Shown here one piece after another: positions 51,218 through 60,200 of a DNA stretch of 64,000 nt. The position numbers and the translations under genes are program-made. The number at the start of each line of letters is the position of its first letter. Position 1 is the first letter of the stretch. The notes under the pieces were generated by a model. That model was not told the origin of the DNA. It made no database searches and was given only the letters and a program-made list of their open reading frames with translations. The stretch comes from Flavobacterium sp. (GTDB lineage: Bacteria > Bacteroidota > Bacteroidia > Flavobacteriales > Flavobacteriaceae), in NCBI RefSeq assembly GCF_004295795.1, contig NZ_SEBR01000005.1:124001-188000 (forward strand), written 5' to 3'.

Positions 51218-52885
51218 ATGGCTCAAAGAATCTTCAGCTTCATCTTGCTGACTTTCCTTGTCGGATGCGGAACATCGGGCTCATTGCACCACAAACCGAT
51301 CACGAAAGGCTACGATTCGATAGCTCCGAAAGTGCAAAAAATTTCGGCCGAAAGATTCATCTCCGGCAACAATTTCCTGCTCAAAAACAAGCAACAACTC
51401 TGGGAACTTTACGTCGAAGGTGATCCTTTGCAAATTGGTCTGGAGACCGGCGCGCTCGAAGATTCGCTTTTGAAAAAACAGGAAAAAGTCTTCTTTTCGA
51501 AAATCGAGGAAATCGTTCCGTCAAAAGGCAAACAGAAACTGCTTCGGAAAATCCTGACCTGGTACAATCGCAAGCTTTACCTGAACGTTCCCGAGGAATA
51601 CAAAACCGAGATTTACGGGCTTTCGCGCTACACATCTCACGATTACGACTTTATTGCAGAAAGGTATTTGCGCACTTTGTACTTGCACGGAGCGCACGAT
51701 ATCGGCCACGCGATGCAGGATTTGATGCTCGTCGGATGTTCGTCTTTCGCGGCTTGGGGCGAAAAATCTGCCGATGGAAAACTCATTCTGGGACGCAATT
51801 TCGACTTTTACGCCGGAGACGATTTCGCCAAGGACAAAGTCGTCGCTTTCGTGAAACCCGACAAAGGAAATAAGTTCATGATGGTCACTTGGGCCGGAAT
51901 GATAGGTGCGGTTTCGGGCATGAATGACAAGGGTTTGACCGTTACGATCAACGCCGGAAAATCGAAAATCCCGTTGATTGCCAAAACGCCGATCTCGATT
52001 TTGACGCGAGAGATCCTGCAATATGCAAGTACGATTGACGAGGCGATCGCGATTGCCAAAAAGCGTCAGGTTTTCGTATCCGAAGCGATTATGGTAGGAA
52101 GTGCGAAAGATGGAAAAGCTGCGCTGATCGAGGTTTCCCCGAAGAATTTTGGTGTGTACGAAGTTCCGAATTCAGCCGATCAATTGCTTTGTTCGAACCA
52201 TTTCCAATCTGAAACTTACAAAGACGACAAACGCAACAACGAGACGATCAAGAATTCGCATTCCAAATATCGCTTCGACAAACTGACTGAGGAATTTGAC
52301 CAGAACCGCAGGATAAATCCGGAAATCGCGGCTTCGATCTTGCGCGACACCAAAGCACTCGAAGGCGGATTGCCGCTTGGTTACGGAAACGAGAAAGCGC
52401 TGAACCAATTGTTGGCGCACCACGGCGTGATTTTCCAACCAAGCGATCTCAAGGTTTGGGTTTCGGCGAGTCCTTACCAATTGGGAGAATTTGTTTGTTA
52501 CGATCTCAACCAGGTTTTTGGGAAAATGCACGATGGAAAGTTGGTGGAAACTTTGGCTTCGTTGAAGTTCGATATTCCAAAAGATCCTTTTGTCGATTCC
52601 GAGGCTTTCAAAAAATACGAGCAATATCGCGTCGAAGACCGAAAAATGGACGAATTCCTCGACAAGAAATCAGGAATGACCGAAGATTTTGCCAAAAATT
52701 ACCAATCTTTGAACCCGGATTTGTGGATCGTGCATTACAAAGTGGGGCAATATTATTTCGAGACGGAAGAGTACACGAAGGCGAAACCCAACTTCGAGGC
52801 CGCGCTGACAAAGGAAATCACGACGCTACCGGCCAAAGAACACGCTCAGGAATACCTCAAAAAAATCAACCGAAAACTAAAATGA
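51218..52885 (+). CDS. C45-type Ntn-hydrolase lipoprotein (acyltransferase/acylase-like)
   Basis: A 555-residue lipoprotein (lipobox L-V-G-C, Cys17) of the peptidase C45 / acyl-CoA:6-APA acyltransferase family. The self-processing nucleophile is likely Cys174 in M-L-V-G-C-S-S-F-A-A-W, followed by L-G-R-N-F-D-F-Y. The C-terminus holds a TPR-like tail (Y-Y-F-E-T-E-E-Y-T-K-A-K-P-N-F near 515-530). The start is ATG 51218; the frame is open to 51026, but that part lies in the repeat and previous gene. In a pigment locus it could form or cleave an acyl bond at the outer membrane. Confidence 0.8.
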   Translation: MAQRIFSFILLTFLVGCGTSGSLHHKPITKGYDSIAPKVQKISAERFISGNNFLLKNKQQLWELYVEGDPLQIGLETGALEDSLLKKQEKVFFSKIEEIVPSKGKQKLLRKILTWYNRKLYLNVPEEYKTEIYGLSRYTSHDYDFIAERYLRTLYLHGAHDIGHAMQDLMLVGCSSFAAWGEKSADGKLILGRNFDFYAGDDFAKDKVVAFVKPDKGNKFMMVTWAGMIGAVSGMNDKGLTVTINAGKSKIPLIAKTPISILTREILQYASTIDEAIAIAKKRQVFVSEAIMVGSAKDGKAALIEVSPKNFGVYEVPNSADQLLCSNHFQSETYKDDKRNNETIKNSHSKYRFDKLTEEFDQNRRINPEIAASILRDTKALEGGLPLGYGNEKALNQLLAHHGVIFQPSDLKVWVSASPYQLGEFVCYDLNQVFGKMHDGKLVETLASLKFDIPKDPFVDSEAFKKYEQYRVEDRKMDEFLDKKSGMTEDFAKNYQSLNPDLWIVHYKVGQYYFETEEYTKAKPNFEAALTKEITTLPAKEHAQEYLKKINRKLK

Positions 52886-54171
52886 TCCCGAAAATCGAAA
52901 CCGCTTCGGCTAACGAAATCCAAGCTTTGCAAGAATCGGAATTGGCGAAAACCTTGCAGTATGTTTCCCAGAATTCGGCTTACTACAAACGTCTTTTTGC
53001 CGACAAGGACATCGATATTTCGAGCATAAAATCTGTCGAAGATTTGCGTCAGATTCCCGTTACGACAAAAGCCGAACTGCAAGCGTTCAACGACGATTTT
53101 TTGTGTGTGCCGACGACCGAAATCATCGATTATGCCACGACTTCGGGCACTTTGGGCGACCCGGTTACTTTCGGCTTGACCGATAAAGACCTCGACAGAT
53201 TGGCTTATAACGAAGCGATTTCGTTCGATTGTGCCGGGATAAAGCACGGCGACATCGTGCAATTGATGACCACGATTGACCGAAGATTCATGGCCGGATT
53301 GGCTTATTTTCTCGGACTTCGCAAGATGAAAGTTGGTGTGATTCGCGTGGGTGCCGGAATCCCTGAACTGCAATGGGATTCGATCCGAAAATACAAACCG
53401 ACTTACCTTATTACTGTTCCGTCTTTCCTTTTGAAACTCATCGAATACGCCGAAGCGCACGACATCGACTACAAAAATTCGGGTGTAAGAGGCGCGGTCT
53501 GCATTGGAGAAGCGTTGCGCGAACAGGATTTTTCAGACAGTACGCTTTCGCGCAAAATCGCAGAAAAATGGGAAATCAACCTTTATTCGACGTACGCTTC
53601 GACTGAAATGGCGACGGCTTTCACCGAATGTGAATTCCACGTTGGCGGCCATCACCATCCGGAATTGATCGTTGTGGAAACTGTCGATGACGAAAATAAC
53701 GCGGTCGCGGATGGCGAGCCGGGCGAATTGGTGATCACGAATCTTGGCGTAGAAGGAATGCCATTAATCCGATTCAAGACGGGCGACATCGTGCAATTGC
53801 ACCGCGAACCGTGTCAATGTGGACGGAATACGTTGCGCGTCGGGCCGGTTTTGGGTCGCAAACAACAAATGATCAAATACAAGGGAACGACTTTGTATCC
53901 GCCGGCGATGACCAACGTTTTGAACGATTTCGAGAATATCGACATGCACGTGATCGAGATTTCGACGAATGATCTGGGCACGGATGAAATCGTGATCAAA
54001 CTCGCCGTTAAAGAACAATCGGAGCATTTTCTTCGCGAGATAAAGGATCATTTCAGGGCGAAATTGCGCGTTACGCCACGACTCGAATTCACTACTAAAG
54101 AGGCTTTGAGCCCGGTGGTTTTTAATCCGATGAGCAGGAAACCGATTACTTTTTTCGACTTCCGGAAGTGA
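52882..54171 (+). CDS. AMP-forming acyl-CoA/ACP ligase (PaaK-like), candidate 4-coumarate activator
   Basis: A 429-residue adenylating enzyme of the phenylacetate-CoA ligase family. The nucleotide loop is Y-A-T-T-S-G-T-L-G-D-P near 84-94; Y-A-S-T-E-M-A near 234-240 and R-F-K-T-G-D-I near 298-304 follow. It most likely activates 4-coumarate made by the ammonia-lyase for loading on an ACP, like ApeH. ATG 52882 overlaps the stop of the C45 gene (ATGA). It is the last gene of the pigment run. Confidence 0.85.
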   Translation: MIPKIETASANEIQALQESELAKTLQYVSQNSAYYKRLFADKDIDISSIKSVEDLRQIPVTTKAELQAFNDDFLCVPTTEIIDYATTSGTLGDPVTFGLTDKDLDRLAYNEAISFDCAGIKHGDIVQLMTTIDRRFMAGLAYFLGLRKMKVGVIRVGAGIPELQWDSIRKYKPTYLITVPSFLLKLIEYAEAHDIDYKNSGVRGAVCIGEALREQDFSDSTLSRKIAEKWEINLYSTYASTEMATAFTECEFHVGGHHHPELIVVETVDDENNAVADGEPGELVITNLGVEGMPLIRFKTGDIVQLHREPCQCGRNTLRVGPVLGRKQQMIKYKGTTLYPPAMTNVLNDFENIDMHVIEISTNDLGTDEIVIKLAVKEQSEHFLREIKDHFRAKLRVTPRLEFTTKEALSPVVFNPMSRKPITFFDFRK

Positions 54172-54229
54172 TTTTCGCGTGCTGTCTCGAGTCTTTTAAT
54201 TTGTTTCGGCCCACCTTCATTTAACAAAA

Positions 54230-54248
54230 ATTACATGTTTTCTGTAAT
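54230..54248. promoter_or_regulatory. 19-bp palindromic site, copy 2 (ATTACATGTTTTCTGTAAT)
   Basis: Same outer half-sites (TTACA / TGTAA) and length as copies at 11620 and 54326. In the 388-base gap after the pigment locus, where no gene is supported. Confidence 0.35.
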
Positions 54249-54325
54249 CGATGTATTTTGTAAAATACGATCTTGTCGTAGGGAAGGGGCCGGTGTTTAT
54301 CCCTAACGAAAAATCTTTAGAGTCG

Positions 54326-54344
54326 TTTACAGAAAATCTGTAAA
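54326..54344. promoter_or_regulatory. 19-bp palindromic site, copy 3 (TTTACAGAAAATCTGTAAA)
   Basis: Palindrome with 8-bp arms and a 3-base centre. One base differs from the site at 11620-11638. Another short inverted repeat, GTATTTT/AAAATAC, lies at 54253-54268. Confidence 0.45.
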
Positions 54345-54547
54345 AATTGTTAAAAGATTCGGCTGATTTTTGTTGTTGGTCAAACGAATCTTTGAAATTT
54401 ACTGCTTGGTATATTAACCAGCTGATTAATTGAATAAACCGAAAAAGCATTTCCTTTTGGCGAAAAAGGTTTTGGCTGACGTAGAAGATTCAATCTGCTT
54501 TTCGTCAGATGCTTACCGATCGACTTTCGACTTCCAACTTTTACACT

Positions 54548-54555
54548 TACCTTTG
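54548..54555 (+). promoter_or_regulatory. Bacteroidota -7 box (TACCTTTG) directly before dusB
   Basis: Exact TAnnTTTG match ending four bases before the ATG at 54560, so the transcript may be leaderless or nearly so. Confidence 0.5.
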
Positions 54556-54559
54556 CGCC

Positions 54560-55552
54560 ATGGTAAAAATCGGCAACATAGAACTTCCGGAATTCCCACT
54601 TTTGCTCGCTCCGATGGAAGACGTGAGCGATCCGCCATTTCGCAGATTGTGCAAACAACACGGAGCCGATTTGATGTTTTCGGAATTCATCTCGAGCGAA
54701 GGACTGATTCGCGACGCGATCAAAAGTCGTATGAAGCTCGATATTTTCGATTACGAAAGGCCTGTCGGGATCCAGATTTTTGGTGGAGACGAAGAAGCGA
54801 TGGCGATGTCTGCTAAAATTGTCGAGACCGTGAATCCGGATATAATCGACATCAACTTTGGATGTCCGGTGAAGAAAGTCGTTTGTAAAGGCGCCGGAGC
54901 CGCGGTTTTGAAAGACATCGACTTGATGGTTCGCCTAACCAAAGCCGTGATCGATTCCACGAGTTTGCCCGTTACCGTGAAAACGCGTTTGGGTTGGGAC
55001 GAAAATTCGATCAATATTGACGAAGTGGCCGAAAGATTGCAGGATATCGGCGTTCAAGCCTTGTCAATTCACGGAAGAACGCGCGCTCAATTGTACAAAG
55101 GTGAAGCCGATTGGTCGCATATCGCGCGAGTTAAAAACAATCCGAGAATCACCATGCCGATTTTTGGGAACGGCGACATCGATTCGCCCGAGAAAGCGCT
55201 TGAATACAAAAACAAATATGGCATCGACGGCATTATGATCGGGCGCGCTGCGATTGGTTATCCGTGGATTTTCAACGAAGTCAAGCACTTTTTGAAAACC
55301 GGGGAGAAACTTGCTCCGCCAACGATGCAAGACCGAATCGAAGCGGCCAAAAATCACCTGACTTGGGCGATGCAATGGAAAGGCGAGAAACTCGGAATCG
55401 TCGAGACGCGTCGTCATTACACCAATTATTTCAAGGGAATAGCCAATTTCAAGGAGTATCGCCAAAGGCTTGTCACCACTGACGGCAAGGAAGATTTGTT
55501 TGCTATTTTCGACATGATTTCAGATGTTTATTCGGGTTACGAGATTTTTTAG
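54560..55552 (+). CDS. dusB: tRNA-dihydrouridine synthase
   Basis: A 330-residue FMN enzyme that reduces uridines in the tRNA D-loop using NADPH. L-A-P-M-E-D-V-S-D (16-24), N-F-G-C-P-V-K-K-V near 98-106 with the catalytic Cys (G-C-P), H-G-R-T-R near 169-173, and G-R-A-A-I-G near 230 are all present. The start is ATG 54560, placed by the family N-terminus and the promoter box. REP-like hairpins follow. Confidence 0.95.
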   Translation: MVKIGNIELPEFPLLLAPMEDVSDPPFRRLCKQHGADLMFSEFISSEGLIRDAIKSRMKLDIFDYERPVGIQIFGGDEEAMAMSAKIVETVNPDIIDINFGCPVKKVVCKGAGAAVLKDIDLMVRLTKAVIDSTSLPVTVKTRLGWDENSINIDEVAERLQDIGVQALSIHGRTRAQLYKGEADWSHIARVKNNPRITMPIFGNGDIDSPEKALEYKNKYGIDGIMIGRAAIGYPWIFNEVKHFLKTGEKLAPPTMQDRIEAAKNHLTWAMQWKGEKLGIVETRRHYTNYFKGIANFKEYRQRLVTTDGKEDLFAIFDMISDVYSGYEIF

Positions 55553-55559
55553 ATCGATT

Positions 55560-55650
55560 GACCTGCAAGGTTTTTTCAACCTTGCAGGTCTGGAAAGTTA
55601 AGCTGGCTTTGTTCGATCAAACCTACAAGGTTTTGGAAACCTTGCAGGTT
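55560..55650. repeat. Two REP-like hairpins (ACCTGCAAGGTT / AACCTTGCAGGT)
   Basis: GACCTGCAAGGTT (55560-55572) pairs with AACCTTGCAGGTC (55578-55590), and AACCTACAAGGTTT pairs with AAACCTTGCAGGTT within 55619-55650. They fill the convergent gap between dusB and the DUF983 gene and resemble the element at 11667. Confidence 0.8.
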
Positions 55651-55652
55651 AA

Positions 55653-56021
55653 TTAGGCATCATATCCGACAAACAGATTGATGTAAATGTTGCGGGAAAG
55701 CCTTGTGATTAGTGGCATCAGGAAAATCAACACACCAAAAATCGCGGCAAACGATTGCAGCAAATCCATACCAAATCCGACTTTGGATATCAGGAAAGTG
55801 CCAACTCCGGCTCCAACCGAAAGCGCATAACTCACATACATAGCACCAAAAAAGAAGTTCGGTTCGATCTTGTATTGGAAACCGCAATTTTGGCAATGCT
55901 CGTGCATTTTCATCGTCTCTGAAATGTTGTATGGATTTTGGTTCACATACATACTCTCTTCATGACATTTCGGACATGTTCCGGTAATCATACTGTATAG
56001 TCTGCTTTTCTTGGTAAACAT
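55653..56021 (-). CDS. DUF983 membrane protein
   Basis: A 122-residue protein. An N-terminal zinc-ribbon-like part (C-P-K-C near 15-18; C-Q-N-C-G near 43-47) precedes two transmembrane helices (about 57-80 and 88-108). This is the DUF983 arrangement; the function is unknown. The start is ATG 56021 (M-F-T-K-K-S-R-L-Y-S), because the longer frame overlaps the promoter box at 56046-56053. Confidence 0.85.
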   Translation of the reverse strand: MFTKKSRLYSMITGTCPKCHEESMYVNQNPYNISETMKMHEHCQNCGFQYKIEPNFFFGAMYVSYALSVGAGVGTFLISKVGFGMDLLQSFAAIFGVLIFLMPLITRLSRNIYINLFVGYDA

Positions 56022-56045
56022 GGCGATTGGCTTTTGATTCTGATA

Positions 56046-56053
56046 CAAAGTTA
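56046..56053 (-). promoter_or_regulatory. Bacteroidota -7 box (TAACTTTG) for the DUF983 gene
   Basis: Exact TAnnTTTG on the minus strand, 25 bases before the chosen start. Confidence 0.5.
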
Positions 56054-56091
56054 GTTCAGAAATCAATTTCGGAGTTAGTCGGAAAGTTTTT

Positions 56092-56099
56092 TAAATTTG
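56092..56099 (+). promoter_or_regulatory. Bacteroidota -7 box (TAAATTTG) for the AraC-type gene
   Basis: Exact TAnnTTTG match, 16 bases before the ATG at 56115. It is divergent to the DUF983 box. Confidence 0.5.
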
Positions 56100-56114
56100 T
56101 ACTTTTCGGACATT

Positions 56115-56984
56115 ATGAAGAAAATCGAGATTTTAGGGCTGGACAAATTCCGAGGGAAAAATCCGCTGCCCGATTTCTATGTCAACAACTTGAAAGATCA
56201 TTTGGCGACAAATCATCTGCACATTGAAAAGCCGCACAAACACGACTTTTTTGCTACGATGATCTTTACTGTCGGAAGCGGGAAACACCATATCGATTTC
56301 AATACCTATGACGTAAAACCGGGCAGCGTTTTCGCCATGTCACCCGGACAAGTGCATCATTGGGAATTGTCAGACGACGCGGACGGCTTTATTTTCTTCC
56401 ACACCAAATCGTTTTACGAAATGCGTTATGCCGACGAAAAATTGTCTAATTACGCTTTCTTTTCGCAGGTTGAAGCTGTGAATTCGGTTGAGATTCCAAA
56501 GGACAAATTTTCTGGATTTGTCAATTATTTCCGAAAAATGTCTGAAGTGAATCCGTCTGACGAAAAGGCGAAGCGACATTTTGTAATCGCGCTGATCACG
56601 CAGGTTTATGTCGAAATGAAACAGTTTAGTTCTGCCCAAAATCCGACGGGAAAGACATTAGCCTACGCCTCGAAATTCTCGAAGTTCGGCCAATTGCTGG
56701 AAGCCAATTTCCGCATTGAAAAGTCACCCGACAAGTACGCAGCGATGCTTAACATCACGGCTAAACATCTCAATCGCATCAATCAGGAAACCGTCGCGAA
56801 ATCGACATCTGAAATCATTATCGAACGTGTTTTGCTCGAGGCCAAACGGCTTTTGATACATTCTGATGGAAATTTCAGCGAGATCGCGTCGATGCTCGGT
56901 TATGATGACTATGCTTATTTTTCGAAGTTGTTTCGGAAGAAGGTTGGGGTTACTGTTTCGGGGTTCGCTAAACGAGAAGTATAA
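56115..56984 (+). CDS. AraC-family transcriptional regulator
   Basis: A 289-residue regulator. The N-terminal cupin-like ligand domain (about 20-130) has H-K-H-D-F-F-A-T-M-I-F and P-G-S-V-F-A-M-S-P-G-Q-V-H-H-W. The C-terminal pair of helix-turn-helices (about 195-287) has L-N-I-T-A-K-H-L-N-R-I-N and I-A-S-M-L-G-Y-D-D-Y-A-Y-F-S-K-L-F-R-K-K. ATG 56115 fits the promoter box; the frame opens slightly earlier at 56097. The ligand and targets are unknown. Confidence 0.92.
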   Translation: MKKIEILGLDKFRGKNPLPDFYVNNLKDHLATNHLHIEKPHKHDFFATMIFTVGSGKHHIDFNTYDVKPGSVFAMSPGQVHHWELSDDADGFIFFHTKSFYEMRYADEKLSNYAFFSQVEAVNSVEIPKDKFSGFVNYFRKMSEVNPSDEKAKRHFVIALITQVYVEMKQFSSAQNPTGKTLAYASKFSKFGQLLEANFRIEKSPDKYAAMLNITAKHLNRINQETVAKSTSEIIIERVLLEAKRLLIHSDGNFSEIASMLGYDDYAYFSKLFRKKVGVTVSGFAKREV

Positions 56985-57003
56985 TTCTCAATCCTAATTT
57001 ATT

Positions 57004-57264
57004 TTACTTTTTTCTCTCTTTTAAAACGCTTTTTATTAATATGTAAAATGATGCCAGAATCCCGTACCAAAATATAGAGTTCAAGAGAATGCTGAAATAA
57101 AATGGGTTTGTGTTATGAAATGGACGACTGATAAAACACAGAAAAACCTCCTCTAATATTGATCTTTCTCGGCCCCATGACACAAAGTATGGGGTGCATA
57201 CCACAGTTACAATGACATATAGTATGGTGAATACTACATAAAATAGTATAAGTCGATAAATCAT
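57004..57264 (-). CDS. Small two-TM membrane protein, candidate immunity protein
   Basis: An 86-residue protein with two hydrophobic helices (about 3-24 and 55-78) and a basic C-terminus (L-K-E-R-K-K). It is AT-rich. Its ATG overlaps the stop of the RHS gene by four bases on the same strand, the usual place for the immunity gene of a polymorphic toxin. No known immunity family is recognised, so the assignment rests on position, size and membrane location. Confidence 0.6.
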   Translation of the reverse strand: MIYRLILFYVVFTILYVIVTVVCTPYFVSWGRERSILEEVFLCFISRPFHNTNPFYFSILLNSIFWYGILASFYILIKSVLKERKK

Positions 57265-60200
57265 TTTACGCCGTTATTCATTAACCATGTTATCACAACT
57301 TGCATCGCTCTGTCAGCGGCGGTTCCTGGTCTGGCCAAGTCGAAATGATGACCAGTTTTATCGTCGGTATTCTCCGAGGCTCCCTGAATCCAATCCAGAA
57401 TATCTTTGGGATTGCTGAGTTTGTCTCCGGGAATGTCATACCGTATGATGTTCTTGATATTTTTGTGTGCCTTCAATTGCTTATATAGATTTGAGCTATC
57501 AGATATTGGGCTACCAATAAGTATCAGATTGTCAATTACTTGTCCTTTAGATGCCAATCTTAATGCAACTTGTGCCGACATAACGCTACCAAATGAGTAT
57601 CCGACCATATTCATTTGTTCTCCCTCGGCTAAAGGATTGTCTTTTAAGTGCTTTTCATAGGCTCCTACCTGCGAATCTATATAGGAGTTTTCTGTAAATT
57701 CTCCCTCGATAGGATTGCCTAGGGATATGGAACTAGTAGACATTCCAGTTGGGGAACCACCATAGTTATAAACGTAAACTTCCCTTTTATAGCCTTCTGA
57801 GGAGTTTCCAAATGTAAAGTCCATATCGGCCGTTTGTCCGCGAGAGCTATTTACGACATAGAATTTTCCTTGCATCCCAGCGTTGTAAAACGTTTGCGCC
57901 CATCTTTCAGTATATCGCCATCCGGAACTGTCATTGCCTGCGCCAGCTATGAAGTATACGCGTTTCCCGTCGGGATCGATGGCGGATGTTGGGCTGTTCA
58001 AAACGTAATTGTAAGGGCTGGCGAAAGCGTAATTATCCGCAAGTATATCGATATTCATCCAACGCCCAATTGCTGGGTCGTAATTTCTTGCGCCATAGTT
58101 GTACCAACCAACCGCCAACTCGTCCTGCCATTCCTTCCCATTGTACTTGTAATTATAGAACTTCGGACAATCTGTACATGGCCCAACGCCTCCTCCGTCG
58201 ATGTATGCGCTACGAGAGATATTATAATTGTTGTGTTTTAAGCCAAAAGGGTAATAGTTGTTTTCCTCGAGAATCTTTACCTCTCCGGTTTGCTGGTCTG
58301 CGGCATATCGCAAACGGATATTCCCTAAGTGATCCAAGTAGTTGTAAACGTAGTTGAATACCAATCCGCCTGATTTCAGCTTCGTGTCGACATTTCCTTC
58401 GGATGTGGCAATGAAGTCCATGACGCCATCTGTATATTGGAACATGTCCTGGTAATCTGTAGTGCCGGTAGCAGTGCCATCGCTCCAGGATTTCGCTACT
58501 TTGGTGCCCACCGCATTGTACGTATATTTGATGAATCTGCTCGACGAACCTTTATCTATTCCTGTCGGAAGATTAAGATGGTTGTAGACAATGACTTTGA
58601 TTCCTTTGTTTTTGTCGGCGATCAAATTGCCAAAGGTATCGTATCCGTAATCGGAACCGATAATATTGCCATCGTTGAATCCTGCCGAAATGCCAGAGCT
58701 GTCGGATACCGAAAGCAAACGGTCGATTTTGCTCGTATCGTAAGTGTAAGTCAGGTTGTCGATTTGCAGGTTGTACAAGTTGTCATCGTACTCGCCATTG
58801 CGGTTGAGATGTGTAATGTTCCCATTTTTGTCATAGGAAAGCACCTCGTCGTAGCTGTTTGTTTCAGGAGTTGAATTATCCGGTTTTTCATAGCTTGCTT
58901 CGATAAGACGATCCAAGTCGTCGTAAAAGTAACGGTAGCGACGTCTTGTCATATCGCTTCTCGTTTTCCACTCTGTCTCAGAGATATTTCCATTGTACAA
59001 AGCCTCTCCTGGTGGTGGCGCTCCAAAAACATTTCCAAGACTCGGATCGTCGTAATGAATCTTGAAACGGAAAAGGTCATCCGGATTCGTTGACTGGTAA
59101 ATGGGAAGGCCGGTTGACGGGTCCATGATGTAGTTTATATCAGTGAGCCATCCTCTTATATTGGAATAATAGTCAATTTTCTGTAAACATGCAGTTCCCG
59201 TCAAATCAGAACCTCCGACTCTTTTTGCTGTCATCTTGCCCAATTCGTCATATTCGAACTTGGCCAATGATTCCGAAGGATTGGCGTTCAACCTGTGTTC
59301 GGTTTTCGTAAGATATCCTTGAGGTGAGTAGGTATAGAACTGTTTCACAGTGACATCTGTGTTGGAGGCAGACGACGAAGTGTATTTGTGGATGGTTTCA
59401 TCAGCAATTATCTGACCCGAAAAATCAAGCTTGCTGTCGTTGATCGTATAGCCACCCAAATGATTGATTTTGTGATTCCGGACGCCACGGCCATAAATGT
59501 CATAAAGGATGTAGTTGACCTCTCTGCGAGTATCGGCAGTAGTTTCCAAAACCCTTATGTAGTTTCCGGTTGATAATCCTTTTGGTTTGTTCGTATCGTT
59601 ATAGAATACCGACTGCGTATTGGATGCAACTTGGGATGGAATTGGCGAAGGAGCATTCGGGAAATTATAGTCGTCGTAATAATTTACGGTCAAGACGTGA
59701 TAAGCGGTTGTTGGCCATACAAGATTGCTGTATCTGAAAGAAACGCCACCAACGGTTGAGTTTGTCGTAGTTGCTATTTTGGTTTCGCTGAAATTAATCG
59801 TTTCCTGATCCCTGTCGTACTGTCTGCTTTTCCAAGTCAAACTATCTACTGACTGTTGCAACCAGCCCGTGAGTACGATTCGATTCATGGCATCGTATTT
59901 TGTAATGATCCAACCTGTATTTCTACCCAAGTCAGTAAAAGGAGTAAGTGCTGGTCCGGTCGCGACCAGGCGGTCTAGCTTATCATAAACGAAGAATTCC
60001 CAGTTTTTCCCAGGTAATTTTTTATGTGCGATCCTGTCGCGACGATCGTACCTGTACTGATAGCACTGTCCATTTAGTTTGCCTTCGGTAACGGTTCCGC
60101 TCACGGAAGGTGGAATTACATAGGTCAGATTCCCGAATTGATCGTAGACATAATAAGTGTCGTGGGAGATACCCGCATTGTAGCGTCTTTTCAGGATAAT

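Noticed and set aside
52456..52881. 142-codon N-terminal extension of the AMP ligase
   Set aside because: It lies wholly inside the C45 gene in another frame. The ATG at 52882 gives the family-typical N-terminus and an ATGA overlap.
54172..54559. Hidden gene or structural RNA in the gap after the pigment locus
   Set aside because: The only open frames are short and lack any motif. Only palindromes and the dusB promoter box are supported.
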